DNA from: Fragum whitleyi
Taxonomy: Eukaryota; Mollusca; Bivalvia; Cardiida; Cardiidae
Reading direction: 5' to 3'
NCBI GenBank assembly: GCA_948146395.1
Contig: OX411546.1
Coordinates: 18,927,158-18,991,157 of the forward strand
DNA length: 64,000 nt
Within the stretch, counting starts at the first letter, position 1; each line of letters begins with the position of its first letter. The notes below the pieces were generated by a model. That model searched no databases. It was given only the letters and a program-made list of their open reading frames with translations, and was not told where the DNA came from. The translations under genes were made by a program, and so were the position numbers. This document shows, piece after piece, positions 40,231-52,050 of this stretch.

Positions 40231-40324
40231 CTGAAAAGTTAACTTTTTCTCGAACTAAGCCGCTTAAAGAATTGGACTTTAAGAATTCCCCTCCCCTTAA
40301 ACTCCGTCAAACCACACCCCTGAT

Positions 40325-40665
40325 AATACAACTCCATTTATCTTATAACTATACAAATATCCTTGTGATAACATCCCGTATGATATTTTTTATGATATCA
40401 CATAGTTATTTTTAGAACAATGATATAATGTGGTTATTTTCAGAAAATTGCATTTCAGTTAGAAACATCGACGAAAACAAGACAAATAGATGTGATAAGA
40501 TAAATATAATACGTACTTAGTGCATTGTATGAACAAATATCTAACTCGGTTGTGAGAATTGATAATTGCTTCGGCAGAGCCTCGACAAATATCAGTTCTC
40601 CCAACCTCGTTAGATATGTTTTTCTTACAAAACACTAGGTACGTATCATATATTTATCTGCAAAT
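40325..40665. mobile_element. M8 interspersed repeat
   Basis: About 340 bp aligned in order with 17700-18010; includes CATCGACGAAAACAAGACAA and TTCGGCAGAGCCTCGACAAA. Confidence 0.75.
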
Positions 40666-40794
40666 CATGTATCCAAGGACTTGGAACAAACAGCAAATCG
40701 TTGGTGGGTGACCAAGCAGTAGTTATGACGTGTCATTATTACGAGAAATTATAAAAAACAAATAGCGGAAAATGTTGGTGTTCAACAGTCATAT

Positions 40795-41150
40795 TATAGA
40801 TTAGCAATCGGGAACCCTCGGGGATTCAACGGAAAAGGCCTCGGGAATAATAAGGGCGCAGCCACGTAAGCGTGTCATTTCGCACGTGGGTTTATATGAC
40901 GTCACAAATGATTACAAAGATAACTTTAAGATTACAAAAATCAACGAAAGATTAAAACAACATATAATAATTTGATATCAAAACACAGTGTTTTACTGCA
41001 TTTTATTAGTTTTAAGCTTTGTGACCGAAGTAGCGCCAGCAACCGAATCACTTAAAAGTAACCCAAAAATAATACACTTATGTCCGAAGTACTTTCCAGG
41101 TTACGGAAGCGACCGAGCAGTGTTCCGAATGATAAATGAGTAGTTAATGG
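40795..41150. repeat. M13 interspersed repeat
   Basis: CAATCGGGAACCCTCGG, the pair CACGTAAGCGTGTCATTTCG then CACGTG, and ACCGAAGTAGCGCCAGCAAC match 54205-54610 in order. Confidence 0.7.
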
Positions 41151-41654
41151 TCAATCGCTTTTAATCAATAGATCTAGAAAAAGGTAACGAAATACGATAT
41201 ATAGGCACGATTTCATTTCAATTACTTTAAAATCATATGCGCGCTGTCAAAAGTTTTTTTTAAAAAATTGCGTACACTAAAAAGAGTTCAAAACTATCAT
41301 TCTTTAATTGTCAGTTATTGAAATGGAAGTCAAGTATGGATAATTTGCGTTGTTTTTCACCTGAAAGTGCATGTTTAAGCCGGTACGTAGTTTAATGATA
41401 TCACTTTTCAATATTTTGAGTTCTTTTAAAGTTAGTCAGCAATAATTGTAACATCTTCACGAGTCAAGGAGTAACGAATCGATAGCTTCTTCTCGAACAC
41501 CGTAAGTTAATGTAAACGTTCGTAACCCTTGGTTCGACAAGATGTAATTGTAAACGCATCTTTATAAATGCATCCTAAAACTTAAATGATTTAAGTGGTT
41601 GACAAAAGTGAGCAATTATCATCTGTTGGTTCACAAAACCTCGTATTTACAGTG

Positions 41655-41878
41655 GTGTCCGTGGTCTAGAGGTAGAGCGTCGGCCTCTTGACCCAAAGGT
41701 CCTGAGTTCGATTCCCGGGAGCGGCTATCGATCTTGGTTATTTCATTGGCCCACACATTCGGTGCGAGTACTGGTGAATTTTCCAGGAAGCAGAATCGAG
41801 AGGGATTAATCTAAGTTGTAAGAACTTGTTTCCCAATCGATGTAAAAATGAATAGGTTTAAACCAAACCAACCAGGCT
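41655..41878 (+). mobile_element. SINE-B copy
   Basis: The tRNA-like head GTCCGTGGTCTAGAGGTAGA then GCGTCGGCC is followed by B box GAGTTCGATTCCC, a body with TTGGCCCACACATTCGGTGC and CAGAATCGAGAGGGATTAAT, and a tail AAACCAAACCAACC. The same body occurs on the minus strand at 55778. Confidence 0.82.
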
Positions 41879-41976
41879 CATGTTTTAAGGGGTTGGTTAC
41901 CCAAGTTATGTCGAAAACCTATATAAGCGTATATTATAGATATAATACATGTATATATAAAGTGATTTACCTTTAA

Positions 41977-42475
41977 ATAAAGGTAGCGGACCCGTAATAG
42001 TTCCCCGGAACATTTTGGATCTCATGATCTTTCACAATGTTAACCAGGGTTTCCTAATGTTATCATTAGGAAACCTCGGTTAACACTTAAATTTGATGAT
42101 TTCCGAAACATTGCGGAACTTTGCGTGTGTGGTTGTAGGATTTATGTTCCTCTGTGCTCTAGGCATATATGGTATGGACCATTGGAAAAAAGGAGCGGAT
42201 ACAAGGAGATTCGGGTTCATCAGCCCCTTGCTATTCTACGAATAGAACTCTGGTTCTCTAGTAAAAGGTTCCCTGTGTAAAGAACCGATACACGCGAAGC
42301 TACCAGAGTTTCCACTTCACTTCTAGTTGGGTGGGGGATCATGAGCAAGTATCCTTGGGATTTCCTGTCGCGTTTGAGATTCGAATCACGGACCTTAGAA
42401 AAAGTAGTCCGATGTCTTACCGCAAGACCACCGGGTCGCACTGATTGCGGAACTATTACGGACCCACTACCTTAA
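41977..42475. mobile_element. M1 MITE interrupted by a SINE
   Basis: The left part is 41977-42120 and the right part 42444-42475, ending CCACTACCTTAA. Between them is a minus-strand tRNA-derived element flanked by an 11-bp duplication of M1 sequence. Confidence 0.9.
42121..42443 (-). mobile_element. SINE-C inserted in M1 with 11-bp target duplication
   Basis: On the minus strand it begins GCGACCCGGTGGTCTTGCGG then TAAGACATCGG (A-box region) and GTGATTCGAATCTC (B box), then a body of about 250 bp. ATTGCGGAACT at 42110-42120 is repeated at 42444-42454, and without the insert the M1 sequence is continuous. Confidence 0.88.
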
Positions 42476-43484
42476 ATGCAATGCTTATATGTACTTAGGC
42501 GTCGCCCTGCCAAAGTATAAACCATTGATCAACTAATTCCTGAAAACTCACAAACCCGAGATCTCCAAACTGAGAAAGGCAAAGGGCAAAATGAGACAAG
42601 GGTCATATCAAACAGCAATTAGAGTTTACCGGAAATCATACGCTGCTATTCGGAGACACTTGAACAATTTCGTACATTTTCCTAATTACTTTTATGATTG
42701 TGACGCGCCGAGGGAAAATGGCGAACCAATGGTGAATATCTCTTAGAGACAAAAAACAAAATAAATAAAAACAAACACACACACACACAAAAAAAAAAAA
42801 AGAAACACGAGTGTTATTACACTAGTGAAATAAATATGCTGAACTCTGTCGCTTTTTCGCAATAAAATGTCATAATACAAATAGAATATAAGATTTGCGT
42901 TAATAAAATACCAAATATATTCAACTGGTCATCTATAACAGTACTCGACAAAGCCTCGTTTTTTTTTTTTTTTTTTTTATACATTTAGGCCTATAGATGA
43001 CTCGTTTAATAAATTTGGTATTTCACGACCTCACCGTAATTTCTCGCCTGCATCTGGAAAATACACGGAACATTCGACTCAGGGCCACATTTATTATAAA
43101 CATTTCTGATATTGTATATTTCACCCCCCCCCTTTCTCCAACAATTGTTTTCGAATCTAAATTCACTTTGAATCGCATATGAGACATTTTTTATAACTGC
43201 CGCGTCACCAGTGACTGCATGTTGTTAATAGCGCTTGACCTTGATTTCTCCTCACTCGCATTTGAAGTACGCTTAATGAAGTTTATTCCTCAGTTTGTAG
43301 TGATCAGTGACTGCGGAAATATTGTGATTTTTTTCACTCTTGCACTGTCCGTAATTTTTAAGGTGGCATCGCGTGGCTGTACCGTTCACCTTTTGATATA
43401 ATATTTGGATGAAAAACTAGTGTCGGCAACAATCGTTATCGCAGTTTAATAACTTTATCAAAATTTTGGGGACCCATCAACAAT
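42476..43484. other. No gene recognised; poly(A)/(AC)n and poly(T) tracts
   Basis: (AC)n then A run at about 42773-42800 and a T run at 42959-42978. No supported coding sequence. Confidence 0.6.
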
Positions 43485-44355
43485 TTAAGGTAACTGCGGA
43501 CAGATAACAATCTCGATTTTTCAACCTTCTTAGAATATCACAATGATTGCTGAGATTGATCTTTAAAGCGCAGGCATTAAGTAAGACGCAATAAAAGAGA
43601 TTGACGCCCATTTGACGTCGTGACGTCATTAAAAGGCCATCACCTTTTCGTCCCACCAAAACAAAATTTGCAAATAATTTCTGAATATATCGGCCGAATT
43701 TTATGAAAAAAAAGTTTCATTTAGAAAGTCCAAGAACGCCGGAGCAAGTCTTTTTTTTCATTGCACATTCAAACAAGAAAACAGACATGAAACATTTGAC
43801 GCGACGTCGTAATATCCTTTGATTTGCAACATCTTCGCGGAATCGATTTTTTACAAAAAAATCTAACCCGAGAAAACATGTTTTATATTTCAAAAATCTT
43901 CAGCGGAATGGTTTGGCAGCAACATATCTAAATTTCAGTATAGGTCACCGGATAGATTTTCGAGAAAAAAAGTCATTTTTTTCAATAACTTCACTCGAAA
44001 ACAGCAACGCAGGAGGCATTAACATTTTTTACGTTACACTTTCTTGTATTTTTTACACTTAGATCTTCATATAAATCAAAACACAATCCCGGGCGTCTTT
44101 TTACGAAGAAATATCGTTTCCAGGATATAAATAGTTAAATAATTTCTGAAAAAATGGATAATTACTAAAGTTGGTCCACCGACCCGGCCCCCTAATGTCG
44201 CCATGACGTCAACTCTACGTTATGAAAACCCTTTTAATGACCGACATATGAAAGCGGGTATTTTAAAGTTCACTTTTCTAGCTTAAGGCAAGATTTCACA
44301 GACGTTTTTAAATTTGAACCTAAAATGACCCGCTATGTGTCCGCAGTTACCTTAA
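43485..44355. mobile_element. M12 TTAA-flanked inverted-repeat element, 871 bp
   Basis: TTAAGGTAACTGCGGACAGA at the left and GTGTCCGCAGTTACCTTAA at the right are inverse copies of about 18 bp. No transposase. The end sequence resembles that of M1. Confidence 0.82.
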
Positions 44356-45194
44356 AGTTTCACTGTTTCAATCAATGAAATGGGAGAAAATTCTGATGCC
44401 ATCCAAAACAGTTAAGCCTGCTACAGCCTATCAATAAGGCTCCGCACTACCATGTCAAAAGTGATTGGTAATACTATGAACTGTATTTTACTCTTCAGTT
44501 TGTTGTGATCGTTGAATGTAGAAAGATTGTGATTTCACGCCGATGTAAAATAAACCGTACTATCAACTGATAGTAATTTTGTGAGAAATTTATCTATAAC
44601 TTCAATCTTAATGTTCATAAAACCGCTAAAACTCATTTGGTGAGCGTGTTTTGTGCTTTCGATGAACAAGATTGTCATCACGTAGTATTAGCAAATTTAA
44701 CGATTTCTCTCTCTCCTCTGTCTCTCTCTCTCTGTCTCTCTCTCTCCCCTTCTAAGGAAGGAAGTGTAATATTTGACAAATAGGCGATCATTGTAGTGAT
44801 TTAGCAGTCTGAACAATCACACAATGAGACTCTTATTTTTGCGTTCAAACTGTGACTGATTAAAATAAAAATGGTACCTAGCCTAACGCGTTCGTTTACG
44901 TGCTGAGCTTTTGATTATTTTTAACATTTGCGAATACTTAGTCATTCTAAACACTGACTTACTTGCAATTGTTTTATATCACGCACAAAGGCTCAGTAGT
45001 TACTCTATGTTTGGCCCGAACATCGTAACCCAAGCTTTGTTCAAACCGTAGTTAAGATAAATTGGTCGTGAGCTCACGTTGAAAATTAAGAAAAATTGAC
45101 ATCTGTCAAAGATAAAAAAAAAAAGCACATGCGATCGCACTTATGTTTCGTTTTACAGGCAATTGTTTCATGATCAAAATTTTGTCTAATGACT
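44356..45194. other. No gene recognised; (TC)n microsatellite at 44706-44752
   Basis: Only the TC-rich tract is notable. Confidence 0.6.
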
Positions 45195-45345
45195 TTTAAT
45201 GAAGTGGGCGAGTAATTGTTCCCCAGCATTTCGGAAGTAATGGACTTTAACAGTGTTTACCGAGTTTTCCTAATGATTTTATTAGGAAATCTCGGTCAAC
45301 ACTGAAAAATCATTGGTTCCGAAATGATGTGCGTCGAAAAATAAC
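45195..45345. mobile_element. M1 MITE, diverged
   Basis: The centre TTTTCCTAATGATTTTATTA and flanking GTGTTTACCG / CGGTCAACACTG match M1, but both terminal repeats are decayed. Confidence 0.7.
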
Positions 45346-45611
45346 AATCTACAAGACAAAATTATACGTTTTATGAAACAATCACCCGTGCTCCGCTTTC
45401 CTTAACGCCTTCCTTGCGGTCTATCAACTGTTCCTCTTTGAACCATATAATCTCAAACTAAGTTTTTTAGGTAGTACGTAAAAATGACCGATTGATTTTT
45501 GTACGGCGAAGCGTTGTGTGGTTAGGCCAGGGATTATGAGGCGGTATTTACACTTTCTATAAGTCGAGTTGATTAACTTTATTCATTGATGGATCACAGT
45601 TTGTTGTGAAC

Positions 45612-45672
45612 ATGGCTAAACAGGGTGGACTTATATTGGATTTATTTATATTAATCTTGTTAACACGAGGAG
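45612..45672 (+). CDS. Candidate signal-peptide first exon
   Basis: ATG opens MAKQGGLILDLFILILLTRG, a short charged start followed by a hydrophobic run, and then a donor GAG/GTTAGT leaving phase 1. Signal-peptide exons of secreted and cell-surface proteins often end in phase 1. The next compatible piece could be 49903-49940, but no domain is proved. Could be chance. Confidence 0.3.
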
Positions 45673-45919
45673 GTTAGTTGACCCTTTTATTAAACGAAAA
45701 ATGTTTGAATGTTTTTAGTGAACTTAGTAAATGTATATAAAACCCGAAAACTGGTTCTTTAGAAAGCCTATTGTAAGGTGTTTGAAATCGTGTTGGGCAA
45801 ACGTTGATAAAACGGCAAAGCCTGAAGCCAGACTGCCTTTCATTTATATTTTCATTTCATTTCAAGTTCTACTATGCTAAATTCTTTTTACTGTACAGTA
45901 CATCATGTACTTTTGCTAA

Positions 45920-46207
45920 GCCCGGTTAGCTCAGCGGTAACGCATTGGGCGTTCGAAACCCTGCTCGGCCAACTTCCATTCAACACTAGACAAAAGTTAA
46001 TAGGCACAAGTCATTTGTCCCCCGCCAATGGCCCTATGACTAGTAGTACGCCTAAGTGAGATTAGTAGCTGGTGGTTCAGATGCATCTTATAGTTGTACT
46101 GTTGGTAGAAAACGACAGGAATTCATGGGAAGGTGCTGCAGCCGCCGAGATATAACTGTTATAATTTTGAAATTGGTGTTAAACCCCATACGAATAAACA
46201 AACAAAA
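45920..46207 (+). mobile_element. SINE-A related copy with GCCCGGTTAGCTCAGCGG head
   Basis: The tRNA-like head GCCCGGTTAGCTCAGCGGTA has a canonical A box and continues ACGCATTGGGCGTTCGAAAC with a B box, but the anticodon arm is deleted. Body CGAGATATAACTGTTATAAT and tail AAACAAACAAAAAAG follow SINE-A. Confidence 0.75.
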
Positions 46208-46245
46208 AAGAACAAACTAACAAATTAAATGAACGAATAGGCCTA

Positions 46246-46316
46246 GATAAAACAGTTTGTAACTGCCTATACACTGCTATATGTAAATAGGCTGTTACTA
46301 CAGTTACGCGCTAGGC
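46246..46316. repeat. Diverged GGCTCA-type foldback
   Basis: AACAGTTTGTAACTGCCTAT and the facing ACTACAGTTACGCGCTAGGCC-like arm resemble the palindrome at 4926-4992 with mismatches. Confidence 0.6.
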
Positions 46317-46339
46317 CAATTACTCTTAAAACTCTCTGT

Positions 46340-46562
46340 GAGAATTTGAGAGGTGAGAAAAGTGTTGATCCTGGTGAGTCTGCGCAATGTGCGCAGTCTT
46401 ACCAGGATCGACACCATTCACTTACACATAATATAATAGATTTTCTAAATCTCATACAATCGTTATGGTTTCCTATATAACTATTATCGAAATGCTACAT
46501 CTGGTTGACTTATGCAAGGAATCAAATTTTGAATGATCATTTTATAAAGTTCCCGGATGACA
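46340..46562. repeat. M3 MITE, diverged
   Basis: Internal hairpin GATCCTGGTGAGTCTGCGCA / TGCGCAGTCTTACCAGGATC and GAATGATCATTTTATAAAGT then TTCCCGGATGACACC fit M3 with loss of the left end. Confidence 0.6.
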
Positions 46563-46605
46563 CCTTTTCATTCTTCTCATAAGGGCATTTTTCCTGACGA
46601 GTTGA

Positions 46606-46795
46606 CATGATTGATTGGATGGAGTTTTTTTGCCGCTTTTCAGTTATATCGCGGTGGCTGGATCACCTAACAATGTATTCCTGGTATTTCTCTCACCAGT
46701 ACAACTATCACATCCTTTCCTAGCCTCCAGCTGCTATGTCACATAGGTCTATGATTATCAACCCATTGTTGAGAGACAAATAGTCGAAAAGAACC
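46606..46795 (-). mobile_element. SINE-A copy, head missing
   Basis: Reverse complement of the SINE-A body: GCCGCTTTTCAGTTATATCG, CCTAGCCTCCAGCTGCTATG then TCACATAGGTCTATG. Confidence 0.82.
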
Positions 46796-46799
46796 AGAT

Positions 46800-47700
46800 G
46801 AGTTGAAAGCATGCACCAATTGAGCAAATGCCACAGGGAGAGACATTTCAGAGCTTACGGCTAGTATTTGTGATACATAAAAAGCACACAAATAAATAAA
46901 TTACCCCATAATAAAATTGAAAGAGTATTGCGAGCGGCTTACAATTCCATCCACTAATTCTAAAGTCATCGTATCCAGTGGTAGTAAAACTTCTTTTTTT
47001 AATTAAACTGAATGCATTGTTTGCTCTTCAAATTTTGCAGGAAAGAAAGAAAAACTACAAATGAAACTATGTGTTTCAAAAATATATTCAATATGGCATT
47101 CCTAGTAACGTTTTGGCTAAAATAGACTAACCATTGAAATTCTGAAACATGAGAAAAATCTCAATTGACTAAAAGTTTCATAGTCTCGGATTTGGTTTTT
47201 AATATATAATTTTTTCATCTTTTATCAAATGTCTTAAAGACACACATGCACACACATCAGAAGAATTAGAAATATTCTGAAAACATCCGTTTAAAATATA
47301 TTTTGTAATATAGATTATGGCAAAATATAGTACCATTCATGTTTGAAGCCACTGGTGTGGAATTTGCAATAAAGGTTCTGATTGTAGAATGATAAAATGA
47401 AATTTCACGCTAATGTAAAAACATGATTTTTTAGATTAAACGATAGAATCCTGTACTCCATTTTCAAATTTTGATATTTAAACTTCTGTATTGCATTAAA
47501 TCACAGCGTGAAATCACATAAGTTTTGATAAAAATAAATAAATGAAAAAATTCTGAGTTTTTCATGTTTGCATTTTGAAATCAACATGTCATTTCTTTCA
47601 ATTCGACTCCTTGCAGTTGAATATTCTCTACTGTGGACTAAGTATATTTTAGTACGAGTCCAAATGAAAATTAGAATGCGACCACTGTATTATTTTAGTA
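46800..47700. other. No gene recognised
   Basis: AT-rich anonymous sequence without recognisable repeats or frames. Confidence 0.5.
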
Positions 47701-48141
47701 CAAATAACAACATCGTGAAATTTACAAGGTGAATGATTTTGGAATGATTTAGGAATGAAATTGAATCAGTGTGTGGAGCTAGTTTTGAGTGAATTTAACG
47801 GGAGGTTATCCAATATCGCAAATTTTGTTCAGATCGAACAAAATTAGCGATATTGATTACCTCCCTTTAATTAAATATGCATGCAAGTTCTATAGATAGC
47901 TTCCTAATTCTTCAAGAACCTATCAGACGCTTACAATATGAATGATGTCAGTGAAATCGCGATTTTTCTCTATCGAGATTTATTTTGAAGGACGTTGTTG
48001 ATTCTATATTTTTCAATGGGTTTGAGCGTTTTTGAATGGTTTGAGTGCGTGTTTGGAATGAATGAATGAATGGAGCGATGAGTGAGCAATTTAGGTTGTT
48101 TTTGATTGAGATGAATGTAAATTCCACGATGCTAATAACTG
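47701..48141. mobile_element. M2 MITE with internal palindrome
   Basis: AACATCGTGAAATTTACAAG at the left and GTAAATTCCACGATGCTAAT at the right. The interior palindrome 47803-47872 has GGGAGGTTATCCAATATCGC facing GCGATATTGATTACCTCCC. Confidence 0.85.
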
Positions 48142-48868
48142 TAGGCTAGTTTCGTATAAGTGCCGGTTATCTATATTCCGTTTTCCCATATTTTTTTCAA
48201 ATTTGTAAATATAAGCATGTTCCCGTGAGATAACCATTATCTCCCCATGATAAACATGATACAATTATACTTAGGATTTAGCGGACCAATTAATACAATG
48301 TGATTTTCCAATTCTTGAGTCATCTCCTGTTACCACACTGTTTTGTTGTTTTGTTTTTGTTTTGTTCGGGGAATAGCTTCTGAATTTCCCAAGAGGCAGA
48401 AATAAGAGAGATAATAAAACTATTTTCATGCTTAATAGAGAATTTTGTCAGGTTTTAAATGAAAAAAATGTATGGACATGAAAGATAATAGTAATAAGTT
48501 GTTTATCATAAAAAACTAATAAATAATATATTCTGTGTTCATACATTTATAATAGGATCACAACAGAATAAAAGCTATAATCTCAAATTGAAAATTGAGA
48601 AAATTCTTAGTTGAGCATGATAAAAGTTTTATGACCTTGGACCAAGGGGTAAAAGCATTATTCTTTTCGCAGCGTATAACAACGTGTGCGTATTTACCAT
48701 TCCGTGTAGCTTTGGTAATGAGCCGTTAAGAAAGGATGAACAGGTCGCTCGTTAGGAATTTCTTATTGTTATTTTTATAGGACCCTTTTTTAAACGGTTT
48801 GAGCACGTTTATCTGATCCCCAATATGTCATATCAAATGTTTGAGGATCAGTTTGAATAACTTTTTAA
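48142..48868. other. No gene recognised
   Basis: AT-rich anonymous sequence; nothing supported. Confidence 0.5.
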
Positions 48869-49230
48869 AGCCGCTTTCAACAAAATTTTTAGTTATATCG
48901 CGGTGACTGGAACACCTAACAATGGACCCCTGGTATTTTACGCACTAGTTACTAGTGCTGGTCTAGTACAACCATTACAGCCTGCATTACCCTCCAGCTG
49001 TTATGTCACATAGGTCTACGGTTACAAACTCATTGATGGGATACATTTTGTCGAAAATCACAGCCTGCATTAGCCTCCAGCTGCTATGCCACATAGGTCT
49101 ACGATTATCAACTCAAAGATGGGAGACATTTTGTCGAAAAGGATGAGTGCCGTCGTCCGGGATCGAACCCGTTGCCTCGTGATTGGACGCGTGACGCCGA
49201 CGTGCTATCAACTGCGCTTTGACGGCGGCA
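48869..49230 (-). mobile_element. SINE-A copy with complete tRNA head and internal duplication
   Basis: On the minus strand the head reads GCCGCCGTCAAAGCGCAGTT then GATAGCACGTC, with B box GGTTCGATCCC and CGACGGC closing the stem. The body segment with CCTCCAGCTG and ACATAGGTCTACG occurs twice in tandem (about 48984-49060 and 49061-49140). Confidence 0.85.
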
Positions 49231-49346
49231 TGTTTAGAATCTGATAATTGCTTACACAAACCAATGCCTACAGTCACAGAAGATGGCAGACGGACGTAAA
49301 ATTTTGGATTAAGAAAGCAAATTACTTGTAGGCTCCATTTATATGT

Positions 49347-49602
49347 GACCCGTCACGCGAAAAGGGACCATCTGGGTAGTGCGTAAAGTGTCGTCCCTAG
49401 TCAGACTGCGCGGAGTGCGCAGACTGACTAGGGTCAAAACTTTTGCACCGTGCTTATTTTCTGAATCTAGAATGATCAATTTACCTTCCAGTGAAAGAAT
49501 TTTTGAAATGCGACTTCTGGTTGACCTATGCTGGATCAAATATCTTTGTCAATAATGTATTTTACAGTATTCCCGGGTGGTCTCTTTTCGCGTGACGGGT
49601 CA
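49347..49602. mobile_element. M3 MITE
   Basis: GACCCGTCACGCGAAAAGGG then ACCATCTGGG on the left; CCCGGGTGGTCTCTTTTCGC then GTGACGGGTC on the right. Internal hairpin AGTCAGACTGCGCGGAGTGC. Confidence 0.9.
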
Positions 49603-49603
49603 A

Positions 49604-50440
49604 AATTATATATAGTGCTTGGCACTATTTCTATTAAAAAATCTTGAATGAGACCATCATTTCGTCCTTTGTTAGACTGCAAAGTGTTTGAAGTCTTAGC
49701 AGAATTGACTTTCTTGCACATATGGGGAAGTATCGTGGCAATTTCAATTAATATGATAATTTGAAGGAACTGCCAGTCGGATTAATTGTTCCTAGAAATA
49801 TAAGATGGGACTGTCACTCCAAAGTCTTTATTTCTCAACGAAACCTTATATTTAAATGTTTATTTTTTTATACTGAATAAACTATAAACATGTTTGATGT
49901 AGGTACTCATTTGAATCTTCTCGGCGAGAAAAGTGCAAAGGTAAATGTTTGCACACCTTTCAAATTTGACTATCTTGCAAAGTAGTTTAAAGAAGGAAAA
50001 GGCTAAAGTTATAATTGAAAAGGCGTTTTACTATTGTAAAGAAGAAAAGGAGGGCGGTCAACTAGGAGTATTTGAAGTTCAGAGCGGTCGAATTTTATTA
50101 TGATGTTTACAATTAAAATGTATGTTAAGCTTTCAAACATTTCACTGGGTTTATGACACTGGCGAATATAAAAGCGATACAAACAAACATGGACCTCACG
50201 TAAGGGCTAAGATTTACGAGCGGAATGAAACGGTTGTTCCCGAATTCAATCTATTACTTTCATGTTTGCAAGGCCGAGTGTTTTAAGTGTCAACCTTATA
50301 ATATGTGTCCTCATGGTTTTGATACGCACATTACCTTTAACATGAAAGAACTTTTTTTTTTCAATATAATTCAACATTCACATTAATATATGTATTTTTG
50401 CCCTAAAAGAGTGCAATTTTTACTTAAGAGATGAAGAGAG
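49604..50440. other. No gene recognised
   Basis: Apart from the weak exon candidate at 49903 nothing can be supported. Confidence 0.5.
49903..49940 (+). CDS. Candidate 38-bp exon
   Basis: After TTTGATGTAG the frame compatible with a phase-1 donor reads GTHLNLLGEKSAK and then a donor AAG/GTAAAT. The NLxxGKxA look recalls the start of fucolectin/discoidin-type domains, but 12 residues prove nothing. Confidence 0.15.
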
Positions 50441-50449
50441 TATTTCCTG

Positions 50450-50745
50450 ATTTTATGAAGGCATAAAATTAAAACCCTACTCACACTGTATGAATACGCA
50501 AAGCGACTTCATACACGAGTGTGATTAGGTTTTTAGTTTCATACCTCCATAAAATCAACTAATAATCTCTTCATATCTTATAATTTAATATCATGAAGCA
50601 AATATGTAAGATTCATCAATAATGAAAGCAATTTCGCTCGGGACTACTTTATGTGTAGCTTCCAAAATAGCTGCGTACTCAAAATTGTTTTCACTGAAAA
50701 ATAAACCATTTCTTCGGCTAATCAGAATGCTCGAAAATTTGTGGA
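50450..50745. mobile_element. M7 interspersed repeat with hairpin
   Basis: AAAACCCTACTCACACTGTA and GTGTGATTAGGTTTTTAGTT then TCATACCTCCAT form the hairpin; the following body matches 3450-3770. Confidence 0.75.
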
Positions 50746-50897
50746 ACGGTCTCAACTACCATATATTAAATGCACGAAGAGGACCCGTGTAAAAGAATGT
50801 TCAATTCGTTTACTACTTGTATTTAATGATTACTCGAACTTCTGTTTTTTAAAAGTTAATAACATTTCAGTAAATTCAACTTTCACAGAAGCATTTT

Positions 50898-51006
50898 CAG
50901 CTCGACCATTCGTAAAATATGGGGACTATTCCGGTCACCCGGGTGTCGGCGTCGGCTAAATGCTTTTGTTAAGTTTTTACGTGTAAGTGTTTAAAATTTC
51001 TGTTTT
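50898..51006 (+). repeat. H-family element, 5' part
   Basis: AGCTCGACCATTCGTAAAAT then GGGGACTATTCCGGTCACCC starts a copy that is interrupted in a T run by the next H-family element. Confidence 0.65.
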
Positions 51007-52005
51007 TAGCTCAACTATTCGAAGAATAGGGGGGCTATTCCAGTCACCCAGGCGTCGGCGTCGGCGTCAGTGTCGGCGTCAGCGTAATGCTTTGGTTAAG
51101 TTTTTACGTGAAAGTCTTTAAAATCTCTGTTTCTATTAAAGCTTTTGCTTTGAAACTTTGCACATGCTTCTGTGACCATAATATCAGCCTCTTGACAAAG
51201 ATTCATTACTCTGATATTGAATTTAGTGTAAGTTTAAACCTTTTCGGACTAAGAAATTATTGGTAAAGTTTTTACGTGCAACTATTGTACATCAGTTATG
51301 TTTCTATTTCTACTAGTTGTTGCTCTGTAACTTTGCACGTGCTTCTGTGACCATAATATCAGCCTCTAGACAAAGATTTATTACACCGATCTCTGAATTA
51401 TTGGAATTCTAATCCTTTTTGGAATGCTTGGTAAAGTTTATACGTGTAGCTGTTGTATATCAGTTATATCTATGTTTCTACTTAAGCTTTTGCTTTGCAA
51501 CTTTTCACGTGCTTCCGTGACCATTATATCAGCCCTTAGACAAAGGTTCATTACTTTGATATTGAATATAGTGGATTTTTAACCCTTTGCGGACTTACAA
51601 TTGCTTGGATAAGTTCTTAGGTGCAAACGATGTGTATTTGTAATATCTCTGTTTGTACTGAGGCTATTGCTTGGAAACTTTGCACATGCTTCTGTGATCA
51701 TAATATAGTCCTTTAGACAAGGAATAATTACTCTGATGTTGAATTTAGTGGAATTTTAACCCTTTTCAGACTTAGAACATTTTGGTTTTTACGAGAAACT
51801 GTTGTATATCAGTTATATCTCTGTTTCTACTGAAGCTATTGCTTTGAAAGTTTGTACTTGCTTCTATGGCCATCATTTCATCCTTAAGGCCGATATTCAA
51901 TACTCTTGACTTTCATTTAATGGAATTTCCAATGCCGTTATTGACTTGCTGTTGCTATCCAGCATTAGAAATAGTCGAGCTTTGCTGTCCTCCGACAGCT
52001 CTTGT
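51007..52005 (+). mobile_element. H-family hairpin-ended element with ~150-bp units
   Basis: TAGCTCAACTATTCGAAGAA then TAG forms a 5' hairpin (CTATTC-GAA-GAATAG), followed by GCGTCGGCGTCGGCGTCAG. Five or so units contain TTTGCACATGCTTCTGTGAC. The 3' end is GTCGAGCTTTGCTGTCCTCC then GACAGCTCTTGT with hairpin GCTGTC/GACAGC. Confidence 0.82.
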
Positions 52006-52050
52006 TAGAAAACTTATAGTTACGGTTATGATATTCAAATCTCTCATCGA

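Noticed and set aside
42220..42441. Minus-strand open frame of 73 codons
   Set aside because: It is the tRNA-derived head and body of SINE-C, translated by chance.
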